From assembly GCA_034336665.1 (NCBI GenBank), contig CM067570.1, positions 9,818,002-9,882,001 on the forward strand: 64,000 nt of DNA, given 5' to 3'. Shown here piece after piece: positions 36,312-48,725 of this stretch. Below the pieces are notes generated by a model, which worked only from the letters and a program-made list of their open reading frames with translations, had not been told where the DNA came from and ran no database searches. Source of the DNA: Luscinia megarhynchos (taxonomy: Eukaryota; Chordata; Aves; Passeriformes; Turdidae). Made by a program: the position numbers and the translations under genes. The number at the start of each line of letters is the position of its first letter. Within the stretch, counting starts at the first letter, position 1.

Positions 36312-39079
36312 TTAGCCCGACTGATGTCAATTGGTTTTCATGTGTTTAACTGGAATAATTAACAATGGTAATGCCAGCAGAATGGAGTACTGATCTCCTG
36401 AAAGTGAGGAAGACTCTTGGGATGCAGCACCATGGACCCCATACTTGTCCTGCCCACGGAACAGTTGATTTCAATGACTGCTTCATAGCTGGGACCAGGT
36501 ACTGGCTACAGGAATCCAGGGAGAAGACCAAAGGCTGATGGTGGTCTCTGTTTTCAAATCGAACAGCATATACATCAAATCAATACTGTATTCTTCATTT
36601 GCAGAGCATTTAAATTAGTATTCTTCAGAAGCTGCTGAGCTGCACAGGGCACATAATAAAATCCAGGCTAAGTGATTGATAATATACCATGCAGACCTCA
36701 AACTCTGGCACGTTAAATTGAAAAGCCCTTTAATTATACCTCACCTACTATTATCTCCAAACTCCCAGCATTGTAACACAACACAGAGAATCTGTGGAGG
36801 ATCCTCTTAATTTTAGACTGTTTGCTGTATTTTCATGTGCTGCTTTGACAATTATTCATATTTAATGCTTCTGAAATATTGGCATACACTTGCAGTCAAA
36901 AGCAAGCCCTAGGTAATGCAAGGAGGATCACTCCACCAACTTCAACAGACTTTCAAGCAAAGCCTGAAGACCTACAATTTCAAGCTGTATTAGCCAGGCA
37001 TCAGGTTTATTCCTATACTTTTTGGGAGTATGATTATGCAACTTTTGACACCCTCAGCTTCTTCTGGAGATATCATTTAGCTGGTTTTGTACTTGAATGA
37101 ACTTACAAATGAAGTATCTGTCCAGATTAACATATAGGTTTAAAGCCAGAGACTAATTTTTCCAGTTCTAGCTGCAAATCACACTTTAGGTTCTGCATCA
37201 GTAAGAACTGCTGGCCAATAACTACAGCCCCAGTACTGCAACCCCTGGAAATGGCTATTCATTTACTAGTAAAAAAAAAAAAAAAAATCTTTTGATTCAC
37301 TGGCATTCAAGAGTTTTAGTGGTGCCTTATGCATTATGCAATGTTTTTTTGGTGTTTATTCCCAGGACTGAATGTATATTCATGAGCTGGTAGCACTGGG
37401 ATCACCTACAGGTTGGCTGGATAAGAAGAAAAGGAAGCATTCAGAGCTCTTTGTTGGTCAGGCTTTCCTTCAGATATCACTTGTAAAGCTTCAACAACCA
37501 AAATGGCTGAGGTAGGCTGACAATAAGGATATTTGCAAATTCATTCTCTATACCTTAGCATCTTTAAGGCTGAAAAGTGGTACAAGACTTACAACACATT
37601 TTGTTTCTTTTGGTAAAGAGACCTCTGGGACAGTTCCAGGACAATTTTGCAAGAACTCAAATAAAAGTCCATCTCTTACAGCTTCTGACTATGAGTGATG
37701 GGCGGCTGTCATTTTACATATATTAAGAACATTTTTTCTCCATCTTAAATAATCTTTCATATTTAATTCCTTCTGGTTCTTTTCACTTAACCTTAGTAAT
37801 GCCATGTATCTATGTAAAAAATGCAGACAGCTTAGGCAGATCATAAAATGTCATCTCACTCCACTACAGAGAACTACTGATAGCATGGAGATTAAAATCA
37901 TCCACACAGACTTCTAATGCAGTTCAAATAATTGATGAATTCTAACCAGTGAGTAAATTTTTCCATATTTCTGATTGATTTGGAAGCTACATCACACTGA
38001 AGTTGAAATGCTGAGTGATAAAGATGAACTCTAAATGCAACATCATGTTTTCTGTGTTAATGCACAACAGCATTATGTCAGTACCAACATCAAGCAAACA
38101 AATGTAATTTTGTAATTATATCAAAAATATTAAAATTATGACATCATGGCTTTCATTCCTAATCCATTTCCTTTGAACTTAGTCTGTGGTGCTTTTAAGG
38201 TTTGTTTGGGATTATTTACTTTCATAGACTAGGTCCCCTCCGAGCAAAACTAAAGAAAATAGAGATGGGCAATCTCACAAATGACAAGGGCTCATTTTTC
38301 TTTACATTTCAAGGTAAAACCAAACAACTCTACATTGGTTCAATCCTGCTACACAGGGACCAGGGAAGAAGATATGCAAGTCAGATGTCCTACAGAACTA
38401 TACAGTTTTAGCACACTGGGTTCTACATCTGGTTAATATATGTAGGTACTTCTGAAAAGCAAAGAAACATCCTGCAATTTACAATAAACAAATCATAAAA
38501 TTATATGAACTACAATGTTCTGTCATTTTTATTCATTTGGAAAAAAATAAAAATTACTCTGCTGGCTTCATTCCCTTTGTGCTAATGTTCTACAAGAAGT
38601 GATGCTTTTTCCCTAAGAGATGCTGAAGTTCTCCCAGCTCCTGCTGGTACCACTCCAATAACCTGCACTGCTCAGGGCTGCAATGTTGGATGCAGTGATC
38701 CATGGCTTTACCTCACCAAGGGCCTCATTGAGATCACTGCTCAAACTGTGTATGCTCCTTCACAGGATTTAAGTGTGATCAATATGCCCTTTAGTCTTGT
38801 TCAAAATGCTTTTAAGCATGAAATTATTTTTCTCTTGTTGTATGCATTGGACAATATCTTTATGTTTCTAAAAGTTCTGCCCTTAGGGAAGATTTGTTTG
38901 CAGGTCTCATGGTTACCCATTGCCATGGTTCTTTATATCTAAAATAAACTTGTTTAGATGGAAACTATGTGTTTAGATCTTGAGATATGGAAATACCAGA
39001 AGCAATATTGAAACTTTTTCAGCTTTTTGACATTGGACTCGGTTCTTGAAAGTCCAAACTCTGGATATGTAACTAATGG
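36312..39079. other. non-coding stretch, nothing recognised
   Basis: AT-rich, with no recognisable gene or transposon. A run of 17 A residues lies at 37271-37287. Repeat-free AT-rich parts at about 36540-36740 and 37890-38150 have the look of conserved non-coding DNA but no specific support. Confidence 0.45.
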
Positions 39080-39245
39080 GTAAATGAAACATGAAGCAGA
39101 AAACAGAGACCTGAGGCCCACAAAACTTTATAGAGATTTGTCCACAGTCGAACAGGACATTTATAGCAAGGACAAGAACTGAACACAGACTTTCTGTCAC
39201 GTACTATAAACACATTGGCACTCTTCCTCCATCATCTTATGCCTC
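39080..39245 (-). mobile_element. MIR-type CORE-SINE, reverse strand
   Basis: Read on the minus strand, this carries the MIR block order. On the plus strand it appears as GGTAAATGAAACATGAAGC, then TAGAGATTTGTCCACAGTC (the reversed GACTTGGGCAAGTCAC region), then AGGACAAGAACTGAACACAG (the reversed CTGGGTTCAATTCC region), ending near CATCATCTTATGCCTCT (the reversed head, normally ending in GCCTC). The copy is old and diverged. It is the third MIR-type copy in the window. Confidence 0.65.
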
Positions 39246-39670
39246 TACTTCAGCTGAAAAATTGACTGCAAGTTTAAGCCAAGTTACAACAGCTGGAGAA
39301 ATATACTGGTCCCTAGTTACTACAAAGCCTTGTGTCACAAATCTGACAGAAATGAGTGACTTGTTCCTTAATATGCCAATAGCTTTCTCATTTACTCCCT
39401 CTTTTTCTGGATCTCCAATATTTCCTAAGTTGCACACATGGGCTGGTTCAGTTCTTTAATATTATTTGCATTCAATACTGCTTATGCAAACAGTATTTTT
39501 AGTTAACATGCAATTTGGATTGGACTAGTATTCCAAATCTAACATTTATCTTGATTATTTTAAGCTAAATGTACCCACAGGTTCTAAAATGCCAGTTTGG
39601 AAACTGCTCTGGGCACAAGATAATATGAGATCACTAATTAACTAGGAAGTTCCAAAAGAAGATCTGATTT
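39246..39670. other. non-coding spacer between two ancient repeats
   Basis: AT-rich sequence with no recognisable element. Confidence 0.5.
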
Positions 39671-39792
39671 AGGCCCTGATTCAGCAAACAAATAACATTA
39701 AGCATGAGTAACCCCATGGAAAACATGTGAAGTCATTGCATAAATCACACAACATTAAGTGCAAGCTGAAAGCACCTTGCTGAAACAGAGCT
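39671..39792. repeat. ancient palindromic MITE-like repeat
   Basis: The left end AGGCCCTGATTCAGCAAA and the right end CCTTGCTGAAACAGAGCT are inverted, imperfect copies of one another. Inside lie ACATTAAGCATGAGTAACCCC on the left and ACATTAAGTGCAAGCTGAA on the right. This matches a palindromic element seen across turtles, crocodiles and birds, built from CCTGATTCAGCAAAGCAC and its complement around a GAAGTCAATGG-like centre. The centre here is degraded. I do not assign a repeat-library name. Confidence 0.6.
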
Positions 39793-42700
39793 GAATTTAA
39801 AAGTCTCATATTCTCTTTAATGGAGTGTACTCCAACCAAGTGCCTGGTGTGTTGTGGTTTCCTCTTCTCTGTTAGGGCAAATGGTCTGAACACAGGGCCA
39901 AGAGCCAGGAATTCCTGCTCTCTTAATCTTCTTCTGAAACCGTCTGTGTTTTGGACGAGTCCACTAACATGACTGCATCCCAGACTATCACTTGAAAAAT
40001 GGGGAAAAAAGTTTCTACTCAGCAACTTCCTCTACAAAATTATGGTTAGGATCAATTATTTATTTAAAGGTCTGTGTGATTCACTTTTAAGGTCTTCTAA
40101 TATAACACATTTTCTACTGTCCCTAATCAATTTTCCAAAATTATGCACCCTGCTTATCTCTTCATCTATTGGATTTTGGGGTTTTTGATTAATAAATGTC
40201 ATGATTTAAGCACTGACATCCAGAAGAACAGCAACTGTGAAGCTGTTTTCCCACTGCAAAAATCTGGCACAAAAGGTTGATGAGTCCCTGATCTGGGCAG
40301 CACAGCCAGGAGCCCTTTCAGGCAGACCTTGGCACACACCTGGTACCAAACATCAGCTCCTTGTTCTGCTGCTGGACACCTCAAATTCAGCACTCACATT
40401 TGCCTGGGAGTGTGATCTCCTCACTTAATCTCCTTGATATCACCAACTTTCATTAACCTCTACAAAAATAAGAAAGTGGAAATAAAGCCAATAGGTGCCT
40501 AAGGAGATCTGACTTGCAATTCCAGTATCACACTTTAGCCCTTCCTCAGGTGAGTGAGTAGCTCTTGCTGACACTGCTCATCCCTCTGATTTTAATGGAA
40601 ATTCTCAGGTAAGGACTTAACTGGCCCACTACTGGATGCATGGCACAGCTGGTAATACCAAGGAAGGAAATGCAGAGCAGCTAAAGATCACAATAAGAGT
40701 TTCTCTGGTTTTACCTGGTGCTCCTGGTGGTGCACAATGCCCATAACTAGCGCCTGTTACTGAGAGCTGTAACTCCGTGGAACTGTCAGAAAAAGGGAGA
40801 CAGTGGGAACAGATGAGGAACAGCAGTTTCTGAAAGACGCTCTGATGTGAGGGATGAAGTTTAGAAAAATAAAAACATCCTGTTGTTTTTCCTTTAGCAA
40901 ATGAAGAACAGAGACCTTGCTGCTGATCTGAGCTCACGGCACGGATTGTGCAGCAAAAGGAAGGGGACTTTGGGCAAATAGGGCCAAATGGGGAAAAAGC
41001 AAGTGTGGCATGTACGAAACTAAGATATCTCTCTCACTTATCTCCTTTTCTGGTCTCTTATATTCTTCAGGCAATGATATACTGAAAACTTTCAGCAAGT
41101 CCCTGTTGAGTCCCACAGCAGATATAATGATACCTGACCACTGCACTGTTACTTGGTAATAAGCATTTTAAGAAAATGGAAGAATATCATCCCAGGTATT
41201 GTGACAAGACAATTCTATCTTCTTAGCCATGATTTAGACATTTTCAAACAGCATTTCCTGTACCACTCAGCTGATGCTTTTTTTTTTTACGGATTTTTAC
41301 CTTGACAAATATTGCAGAGTCTCTGAACAGTATTGGAAGAGTAACTGCTGGTTACTGCTATGATAACTAGAAAATGCATTCCCACCACTAAAGGTGGAGG
41401 AAAGATATTTTTTTGAGTATCAGAGATAATAATTTTCAAAAGCACAAAAATGCTCACAAAACTAAAACCTGCAAATTATATTTTAATTTGGAGCTTTACC
41501 AAGACCTAACACTTATATGAGTGGAGAGGAGCAGAGAGAGTGAGACAGGATTCCCTCCCATCCCTGCCTTCAAGGCTGACTTGAATTTATTTTTAATTCA
41601 AGGATCTGTCAGCTCGTTGTCTCACCCTGAGCCGCTGGGAGCACAGGCGTGTGTGAGCTCCTCTGTGTGAAGGCAGCCGGATGAAAATATTTTGCCTGAT
41701 CTCCAAATTTAGGGGTCTGCCATATTCCCTGAACAAGCTACAATTTCACTCATGACTGAAGAAAGCTGGTAGAGCCACACAAATGCAAGCAGCTACATAA
41801 TGGCTGCATCTGTTTTAATTTTTAGTGGCTTTTCAAATAATGATTGTTATTAAAACAAAGTGTATTTTGTCACAGATGCTCACAACAAAGACTAATTGGC
41901 TGCACAATTACCAGGCTTTGGCTGAATGGGCGCTGGTGCAGAAAACTGGGTCTGCCCAGGGTCAGTGCCCTGGTGCCCTGCTTGGATTGAGGAAAACCCA
42001 AGGGCCATGAGGAGTTTTGGTTTAATTCAAGAAACATAGGGTCAGAAATCCACCCTGCATAGCCAGGAGCCACCAAGGAAAAGATTGGTTCATTTCTGTG
42101 TTTAGATCTGAAGCCTTAGAGTCTGATAGAAGACACTCTCCAGGTTCTGGAAGTTTTGGGAAGTGTAATGCTGAGAAAGTTCACCTTGTGAACTCCACTT
42201 TACACAGAACTCTAAAGTAACAAAAGCTGGGAGCTGCCACAGGTCACTTGCCTTGATCCTGAGGAGAACCTGTGACCCTACAAGCCATTCTTCAGTCCCA
42301 CATCTACTCTGCCCAGAGTTTAGGAGGAAGGGTTTTATTCAAACAAAGCTTTCTTTTCTTGACTAGCTTTTAAATAGTGATCCTAAAACTTGTTCTCCCC
42401 TGAAAGGTCTCATCCATTCTGGTTGCATATAGTCTTCATTACTGGAAGTCAATATTTTTTAGACAAACATTGATCTTTGGAAACTCCCATTACTTTACTG
42501 AATCAGACTAAAACCCAACATTGTGCAGAAAAGTGAGTGTTTAAAAAGGAATTTTTCCTTGTTTTTAATTCAGTACAATTTGTTCTTTAAAAGCAATTTT
42601 AATTATATTTCAGTTTTGAATTCATTTCTGCAAGATGCATAAGTTATTATTCTTCATTTATATGGTGTCACTGGAAGCATTTCATTACATGATAAAAAAC

Positions 42701-45700
42701 CCCACAAGCCTGTCTGGCCTCAGGGTAGAAATGACTGGAATGACATCCCTGTATTTTTAGTTCAAGAATTAAATGTGTATGGGCTGCAGCTCCAGTCCCT
42801 TGTGGCAGGCATCCTCCAGGAGGAGATGGCACAGCAGGCATCATGACAAAGGAGAGCAAAATTGGTGAAGGAAAGCAGGCAAGAGACTGACAACAGCCAA
42901 ATTCTGAATTTTACAGACACATGGAAAAGCCCACAGAAAACTACGCTGAGTCTAAAAAGAAAAGGAGGAGCAACCACTGATACATCTGATGGAATTGCAA
43001 TAACCCATAGGAAAATATAGTGCCAGATAATTGCTAAGCATTTCTGCAACAGAACCTGCTTCAGGGAGGTGAAGCAACTGCAGTAAACAGACTTGGACTG
43101 TGGGTGCCCAGTCCTGAAAAGCTTTAGCTACAAGAGTTGCTGGGCTGTATTCTCTGCTCAAAGATTTACATGTTCAGGGACAAAAAACCACTTCCTTCAC
43201 TTAGCACTGATACTACTTTGAGTACAGATTATTCAGCATCCAAATTATATGCTCAGCAAGATCACCTCCATTTTGATAATTGCCTTATGAATGCATAACA
43301 CAGCAGCATGGGGATTTGTATTCCCAGGAATGTCTGCTATCAGGCATCAATCGTTAGTCTGCCAGACATGTGGCTCACCAGTTGATAAAGAAAAGGCACA
43401 GAGCACTCTTGGAAAATTATCAGCAAGAATCTTATTTAGGCACAATCCTGTGTTCTATGTGATACAACAAATTTCAGAGGGGCTATGCAGGAAAAGGTCA
43501 GGTCTGAGGACAGTTTCTGCAGGTCTGATGGAGAGTAAAGCCCTGCACCTTTCTCACAGAGGATGCAGTGTGCAACACTCTGTTCTTGCTGACACATCCA
43601 GTCCATGCAAAGGGACATTTCAGAGACACTGCTAGTATTGTTGAGGGAAAAAAAATCCATTTATTATATATTTTTACTGAAGGCTTGCAAATTACTTCTC
43701 TCCATTGGGTGCACAAGAAGACAGGATCTGGCATCCCTGAAGTGAAAAAGACCTCAATTACTCATCACTCCCTTAACCTCAGATACCCCAGTAATTGCTG
43801 TGAGTCAGTGAGGCACTTCCAGTAAGTGCTCCATACAGGGGCTGATATTCTCTCTGCTCTTTTCCAAAATAGCAACCACTTGAGTGGGAGCAGTGCTGAT
43901 GTGTGCACACAACTCCCTGGGAGAGAGGGAGGTGGAGGGGCCAGGCAGGGAAGCTGGGTGCCTGCTCTTTGCCTGGCTGAGGGGCACAGCACAGCCCTCA
44001 CAGACAGCAGGAGGGGCTTTGCTGTCCTGGCTTTACAGAAGCTACACAGATGCTGCCAGAGACAAATACATCACATGGAGGAAAGAGAATGTAAAGGAGA
44101 GTTTTGGATGTGCTTTCATCCTACAGAGCCACAGTAGTAATTATCACTGACTAAAAGGAGTGATAAAATGGCCCCTCACCTTACAAGGGTGAGAGCAGGA
44201 ACCACAGCACAGGTCCAGAATACATATTTGAAGAAATCTCCCAGCTGCTTTGATTTGTGCTGCCAAGGGGGCTCATGGACAGCCAAAGAGAACATCTTTT
44301 TGAATGATACTCAAATGACTGACACACACATCCCACAGATGAATGCTCTGGGCATCCATGGGTCTGGTCCAAAGTGCAACAGCTGAAATACACAATGTGC
44401 AAACATCAGCTCCTTCACACCAACCACCTCTCAGGTGCAGATTCATTCCCTTTTATATATTATTTACTACTATATATGTAGCAGCACGTACCAGCTGGAG
44501 AGTCCACAGCATTTCTGAGTGTCCTGAGCTCCAAATGCAGGAACAGCATGCAATTCCCTCCACAAGATGTATTTTTCAAGACTGAAAGTCCAAGTTTGCT
44601 ATTCTCTGTCACTTAGATGATTGTGGATTGGAAAGTGCTGAGCACAGCTAGTAAGTGAACAGAAGGATTGGTCAGAGATGTTTTCCTTCAGCTATAAAAA
44701 GAGGACATTCAGATCTTAACGTATTTGAGGCCTGCAAAAATATTCTCCTCTAAGAATTATTGGCCCAGCCAGGAAATGCCTGCTGTCACCACATTGCACC
44801 CTGTGGCTACTAAACTTGTAAAAGAGGGGACAGTCATGCACAGGTCTCTGTCATCCATTTCATCATCCCAAGACACTGTTCTGAGTTTGGGAAAGTTCAG
44901 TACTTGTTATTCTTTCATTTTTTTTCTGCACAAATATATAAGAAATTTATTTTAACCAAGAATACTTGAAAAAGACATGCAGCCATCATAGGAGACTTTC
45001 ACCCAGAGGCTTGAACAGCAATGGTTGCTGCCTCCCTCCTAAAGGGCTGTGTTTTTTGAGATTTTTTTTTCATCATCTTGGTGCCAACTTAGGTAAGAGC
45101 TGCTTCTCCAGGCCATCTCAGTGTGACTGCAACTCGAGCATTTTCACTGCACAAGCCCAGCTTTTGGCTTCCACTGGACTCCATCCTGTTTGGCTGCTTC
45201 CACTGACAGAAAAGCGCCTTCAATCCAGATTTCTGCAAATATTAAGTCTATACATGTGGGCCTGATTTGCAACCTCTCTGCAACTCCAGTGCTGAATCTG
45301 GGCCATTTGTTCAGTGGAAAGGGCCAAAGTTATTACTGCAGGTAACCACAGCCCAGAGCTGCAAATCAGCATAGGAACGATAAGTCAGTAGAAGCACTAA
45401 CGGTCAAGAACTCTGATACAGACCCTGTAAAACCAGCACTTTGCCAAACTGCTTAGGCCAAAAATCCTCCAGCAAATGCCTTATGAGTAACTTTTTAGAA
45501 ATCATAATTTGAAAACCATTGGACAGATCAGCAACCAAAAGATATCACTGAAAGTCCAAACTATGTGGGTTTTCTTCTTTTTTCTATAGAGAAGCAGGAC
45601 TATATTCTGTTCTTATTTACAGCCATGAAGGTGGCTGGTGTCAGCAAACAGCCAGTCAAGATTTACATTCAAAAAACACAAAAAAAGAAGTTCAGGTTAT

Positions 45701-46246
45701 TTCTGTGCCTGGGATTTTTGTTCTTTAACACACAAAAAAAGTTAAAATACAATTCCAACAGTGTTAGGATAGCAAAGAAACTCAAGAGAAGTTTTCCTAT
45801 GTCTCAGACTACTGCACCAACAGCAAGGAGGCCTGAATCAGAGTTAGAATCAGAGTAGCTGGCTTGCAGATGAAGAAAGAGATAAATCAGTGTGCGGCTG
45901 GGATGGAACAGAGCAGTCAGTAAATTTCCACCATCTTGTGCTGAATCTCTTCATTTTGTTCTCAGTTACCCAAAAATTCCACCTGAAAACCAGAAGCAAA
46001 TAAATACTACAGAATGAAGCAGAAGATAATAAAGAGAAAATGCATTAATTAAAACATTCGGGAAATGAAACCATCACAATCACATCAGAATTACAAGAAG
46101 TTCATTAAATTGACACTGGGCCACCTGGAACAAGCTGAATTAGTCGAACAATGAAATGTTAATTCTTTAGTTTTGCCTTCTATTTTACCCAATTAACTGC
46201 TTGAAAACACTGTAACTTTGCCATTAGCCAGAAAAAATGGAAAAGG
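39793..46246. other. non-coding stretch, nothing recognised
   Basis: About 6.5 kb without a recognisable gene or transposon. Strong donor-like motifs occur at about 40547 (CAG|GTGAGTG) and 40608 (CAG|GTAAGG), but no good acceptor pairs with them. GC-richer patches at 40240-40420, 43290-43640 and 43880-44130 explain the longer open frames there. A small group of four CpG sites lies near 41610-41685. Confidence 0.45.
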
Positions 46247-46260
46247 AAAAAAAAAAAAAA
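46247..46260. repeat. poly(A) run
   Basis: Fourteen A residues immediately upstream of the CR1 fragment; no retroposed body is recognised before them. Confidence 0.85.
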
Positions 46261-46267
46261 GCAACCC

Positions 46268-46625
46268 AGAGATACAAATGTGCAGAGGTCCAGAGCACAC
46301 AAACTCCTGAGAAAGATTGAAAGAACTGGGATTATTTCATCAGTGAGGACTATGGAAAGACACATAAAGGCTTTTCAAAAAAATTCTCTAAAGTATAGCT
46401 TCACACTTGCAGATTCCTGTTTAAATTTCTGCAAATGAGATAAAGTTTTAGGAAAAAACATTTACAAACAGTTCATAAATGGAATGCTGGAACAGATGCC
46501 ACTGCAAGGGCTGTGGCCATCTCCTTGCTGGAGCTGCCAGGTAAAATGCAAGAGTCAGTCTCCACTACGAAGTATGGGATAAACTGGACCTCTTGAGGTC
46601 CATATTTTCTGTGATTTGTTTTACA
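46268..46625 (+). mobile_element. CR1 LINE 3'-end fragment
   Basis: Several CR1 landmarks occur in order: AGGTCCAGAGCACACA, CTCCTGAGAAAGATTGAAAG followed by AACTGGGATTATTTCA, TTAGGAAAAAACATTTACAA, and TGGAATGCTGGAACAGATG (family: ACTGGAACAGGTTGCC). GGCTGTGGCCATCTCCTTGC (family: GTTGTGGAGTCTCCATCCTTG) follows, and the end is AAACTGGACCTCTTGAGGTCC then TTTCTGTGATTTG. This covers the end of the reverse-transcriptase ORF and the 3' untranslated region at high divergence. It is truncated 5', encodes nothing and is inactive. Confidence 0.8.
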
Positions 46626-47880
46626 AACAACATGCTTCCAACTTTGGCAAGCAGCATTTCAAAAGGTGATCTGTGGATGATGAATAGGCCACACCAGTGT
46701 TGCCTGTCTGAAGCACTGGGCTCTTGTGTGCCTCTGGTGAGACGAAACATGGGGGTCCCCAATGCAACATCCAGCTGTGAAACATCAGACCCTTAACAGC
46801 ATCATCTTGTGACAATTCTGAACCACAACTAAAGGATCCCAGGAGTCCCTTAATCAATATGTATTTCCTTTAAAATATCCTTATAATTCATTTTGCAGTG
46901 GTGGGAGCAAATGGTTTAAACACACAAAGGGTCATTTTAGGTAACACTCCAAAGGGTACCCTCCATTACCTGCAAGTTTGAGAAATATCTATTACAGATA
47001 TCCTTTAAACTTGGTAATGAGCCACATTTAATAGGTTGTGGGGTTTTTATGTAAGTAAATTTGAAACAGATTCTCCAAGTAATGAAACAAAGTTGGTGAG
47101 CTAGAATTTCACCATGTGGCTGAGTGCTGGCATCACAAGTACGTGGGGGTGCTCAGGGCCCTGCGTCTGTCCCAGGCATTTGGCAAAAAGCCTCCACTCT
47201 GTTTCTACTGCCACATGAGGCTTTTATGTTCAAAGAATTGAAATGTTTCCTGTTCCTGCCCATCCATTTATCATTTTTCTGAATGAAAATCTAACAAAGA
47301 TTTTAACAAGCACATAGTTATTTCAGGTATCTCAGTTTTAGGCACCAGCTAGAAAAAAAAGATACAAGAACCTTAAATATACATTACTCATCTTAGCACC
47401 TGAATTTCAAATTAAATCTGACTAACCAAAGGGCAAGTTTAACTCCATATTTGAACAAAAATATTGAGAATAATTCTGGACAGGACCGTATAGCACTGTC
47501 GCTGCCATGATGTATCTATAATTCACTTTTCCCCTAGGTATCCCCTGGGCACAGTTGGAACCCAATAGTATTTTACTGAATTTTGCAGCTCTGATTATCC
47601 TGTGCTTAATCAACCTTTGCTCTTCTAGATTTCCCAGTTTGCAAAACTAATTATAATGAATTGGCCAGCATGTGTGAGCACTGCTGCCCTTTACCATCCC
47701 AAAAAGGACTGTCCAAACATGTACTATGGGTCAGCTATAAGTTAATAACCAGAGACAAATGTGAACAGATGCTGCTAGCAGAGGGCTTGTGCTCTTGGAA
47801 CTGGAGAACAATGCTCCATCCTTGCTGCCCTGCTGGAATTAAACTTATCTCCAGTTGCAGATAAGAGATCTTCCATTTAG
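46626..47880. other. non-coding stretch, nothing recognised
   Basis: AT-rich, short frames only. No repeat recognised. Confidence 0.5.
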
Positions 47881-47927
47881 ATAAATAGAAAGGTAGAAAG
47901 AAAAAAGATAGAAAGAAAGATAGATGT
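47881..47927. repeat. GAAA/GATA-type purine-rich microsatellite
   Basis: Interrupted AGAAAGAAA and GATAGA units over about 47 bases. Confidence 0.85.
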
Positions 47928-48035
47928 CTAAGGACTGTTTTAAAATTATCACTATTATCATCCTTAATCATCATTGATATGCTGTATTTATTCACATTAT
48001 TGTTGGGGGAATACCACAGTCATTCCCCAAGAATG

Positions 48036-48051
48036 TAATAAATAAATAAAT
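48036..48051. repeat. (AAAT)n microsatellite
   Basis: Four AAAT-type units (TAATAAATAAATAAAT). Confidence 0.8.
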
Positions 48052-48620
48052 GCCTCCCACCATCCAATTGGTAGGAAGCAACAAACTTTAAAACCAAGTT
48101 TTAAAGCAGATGTGCACAGACTGTAAAGGGAAAATCTATGGTGCAAAACTGCACTGCTACAGTAAAGCACTCGAGTGAAAAAGACTTACAATAAGCCTTG
48201 CAGCAACACTTAACATTTTTACTCTACAGAGCCAGATATCTGTCCTCGAGTATTTTTGCCTCTCTCATCTAGATTATAACTCCTGCAGCATAAAAACTGT
48301 CATCATCAACATAAAAAGATCCCTTGACTGCTGACCTGATTTTTTTTTTGTCCCCTGGAAAACAACCATTTGAAACTCTGATTAAAACGGGACACACAGG
48401 AACCTACTCTCTCCTCCCCAGTGGTGACAAAAATAGCTTTTCTGAGCAAGCACGTCGAGTAAACACAAGCTGCTATAATAAAAGAGAAAGTTTGATTTCA
48501 TAATTCTTCCTTGTGCAAGGAAGCCTTTTAAAGAGAATATTAGGCAGGACCCTAGACAAAGCAGGGGAAGTCCCATGGCAGCCACACAATAAATGGCAGC
48601 ACCATTAACATTAGGTCATA
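48052..48620. other. non-coding stretch, nothing recognised
   Basis: AT-rich, leading into the CpG cluster. It includes a CTATAATAAAAGAG motif near 48474 that could resemble a TATA-like element, but no transcript is evident. Confidence 0.45.
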
Positions 48621-48725
48621 ACCTCGGTGTGGCGGAGCCTTTGTGCGCGCTGAGCCCGGCACGCTCAGAGCTGCCGACAGCTGTTCCAGGGCAACACATG
48701 GCCAAAGAGAAAAGCTGCCGCCAGC
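48621..48725. promoter_or_regulatory. small CpG cluster
   Basis: Eight CpG dinucleotides fall at about 48625, 48633, 48646, 48648, 48657, 48662, 48675 and 48719, including GTGCGCGCTG. The surrounding DNA is strongly CpG-depleted. The cluster is far shorter than a standard CpG island. It may mark a small regulatory element or unmethylated site, the start of an unannotated transcript, or chance. An 84-codon frame crosses it, with no recognised product. Confidence 0.3.

Noticed and set aside
40540..40612. Two strong donor-like motifs 60 bp apart
   Set aside because: No convincing acceptor precedes them to define an exon; isolated GT-AG motifs are common by chance.
44620..44670. CACAGCTAGTAAGTGAACAG resembling a MIR/L2 segment
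   Set aside because: The similarity is limited to one block of about 20 bases with no flanking support.
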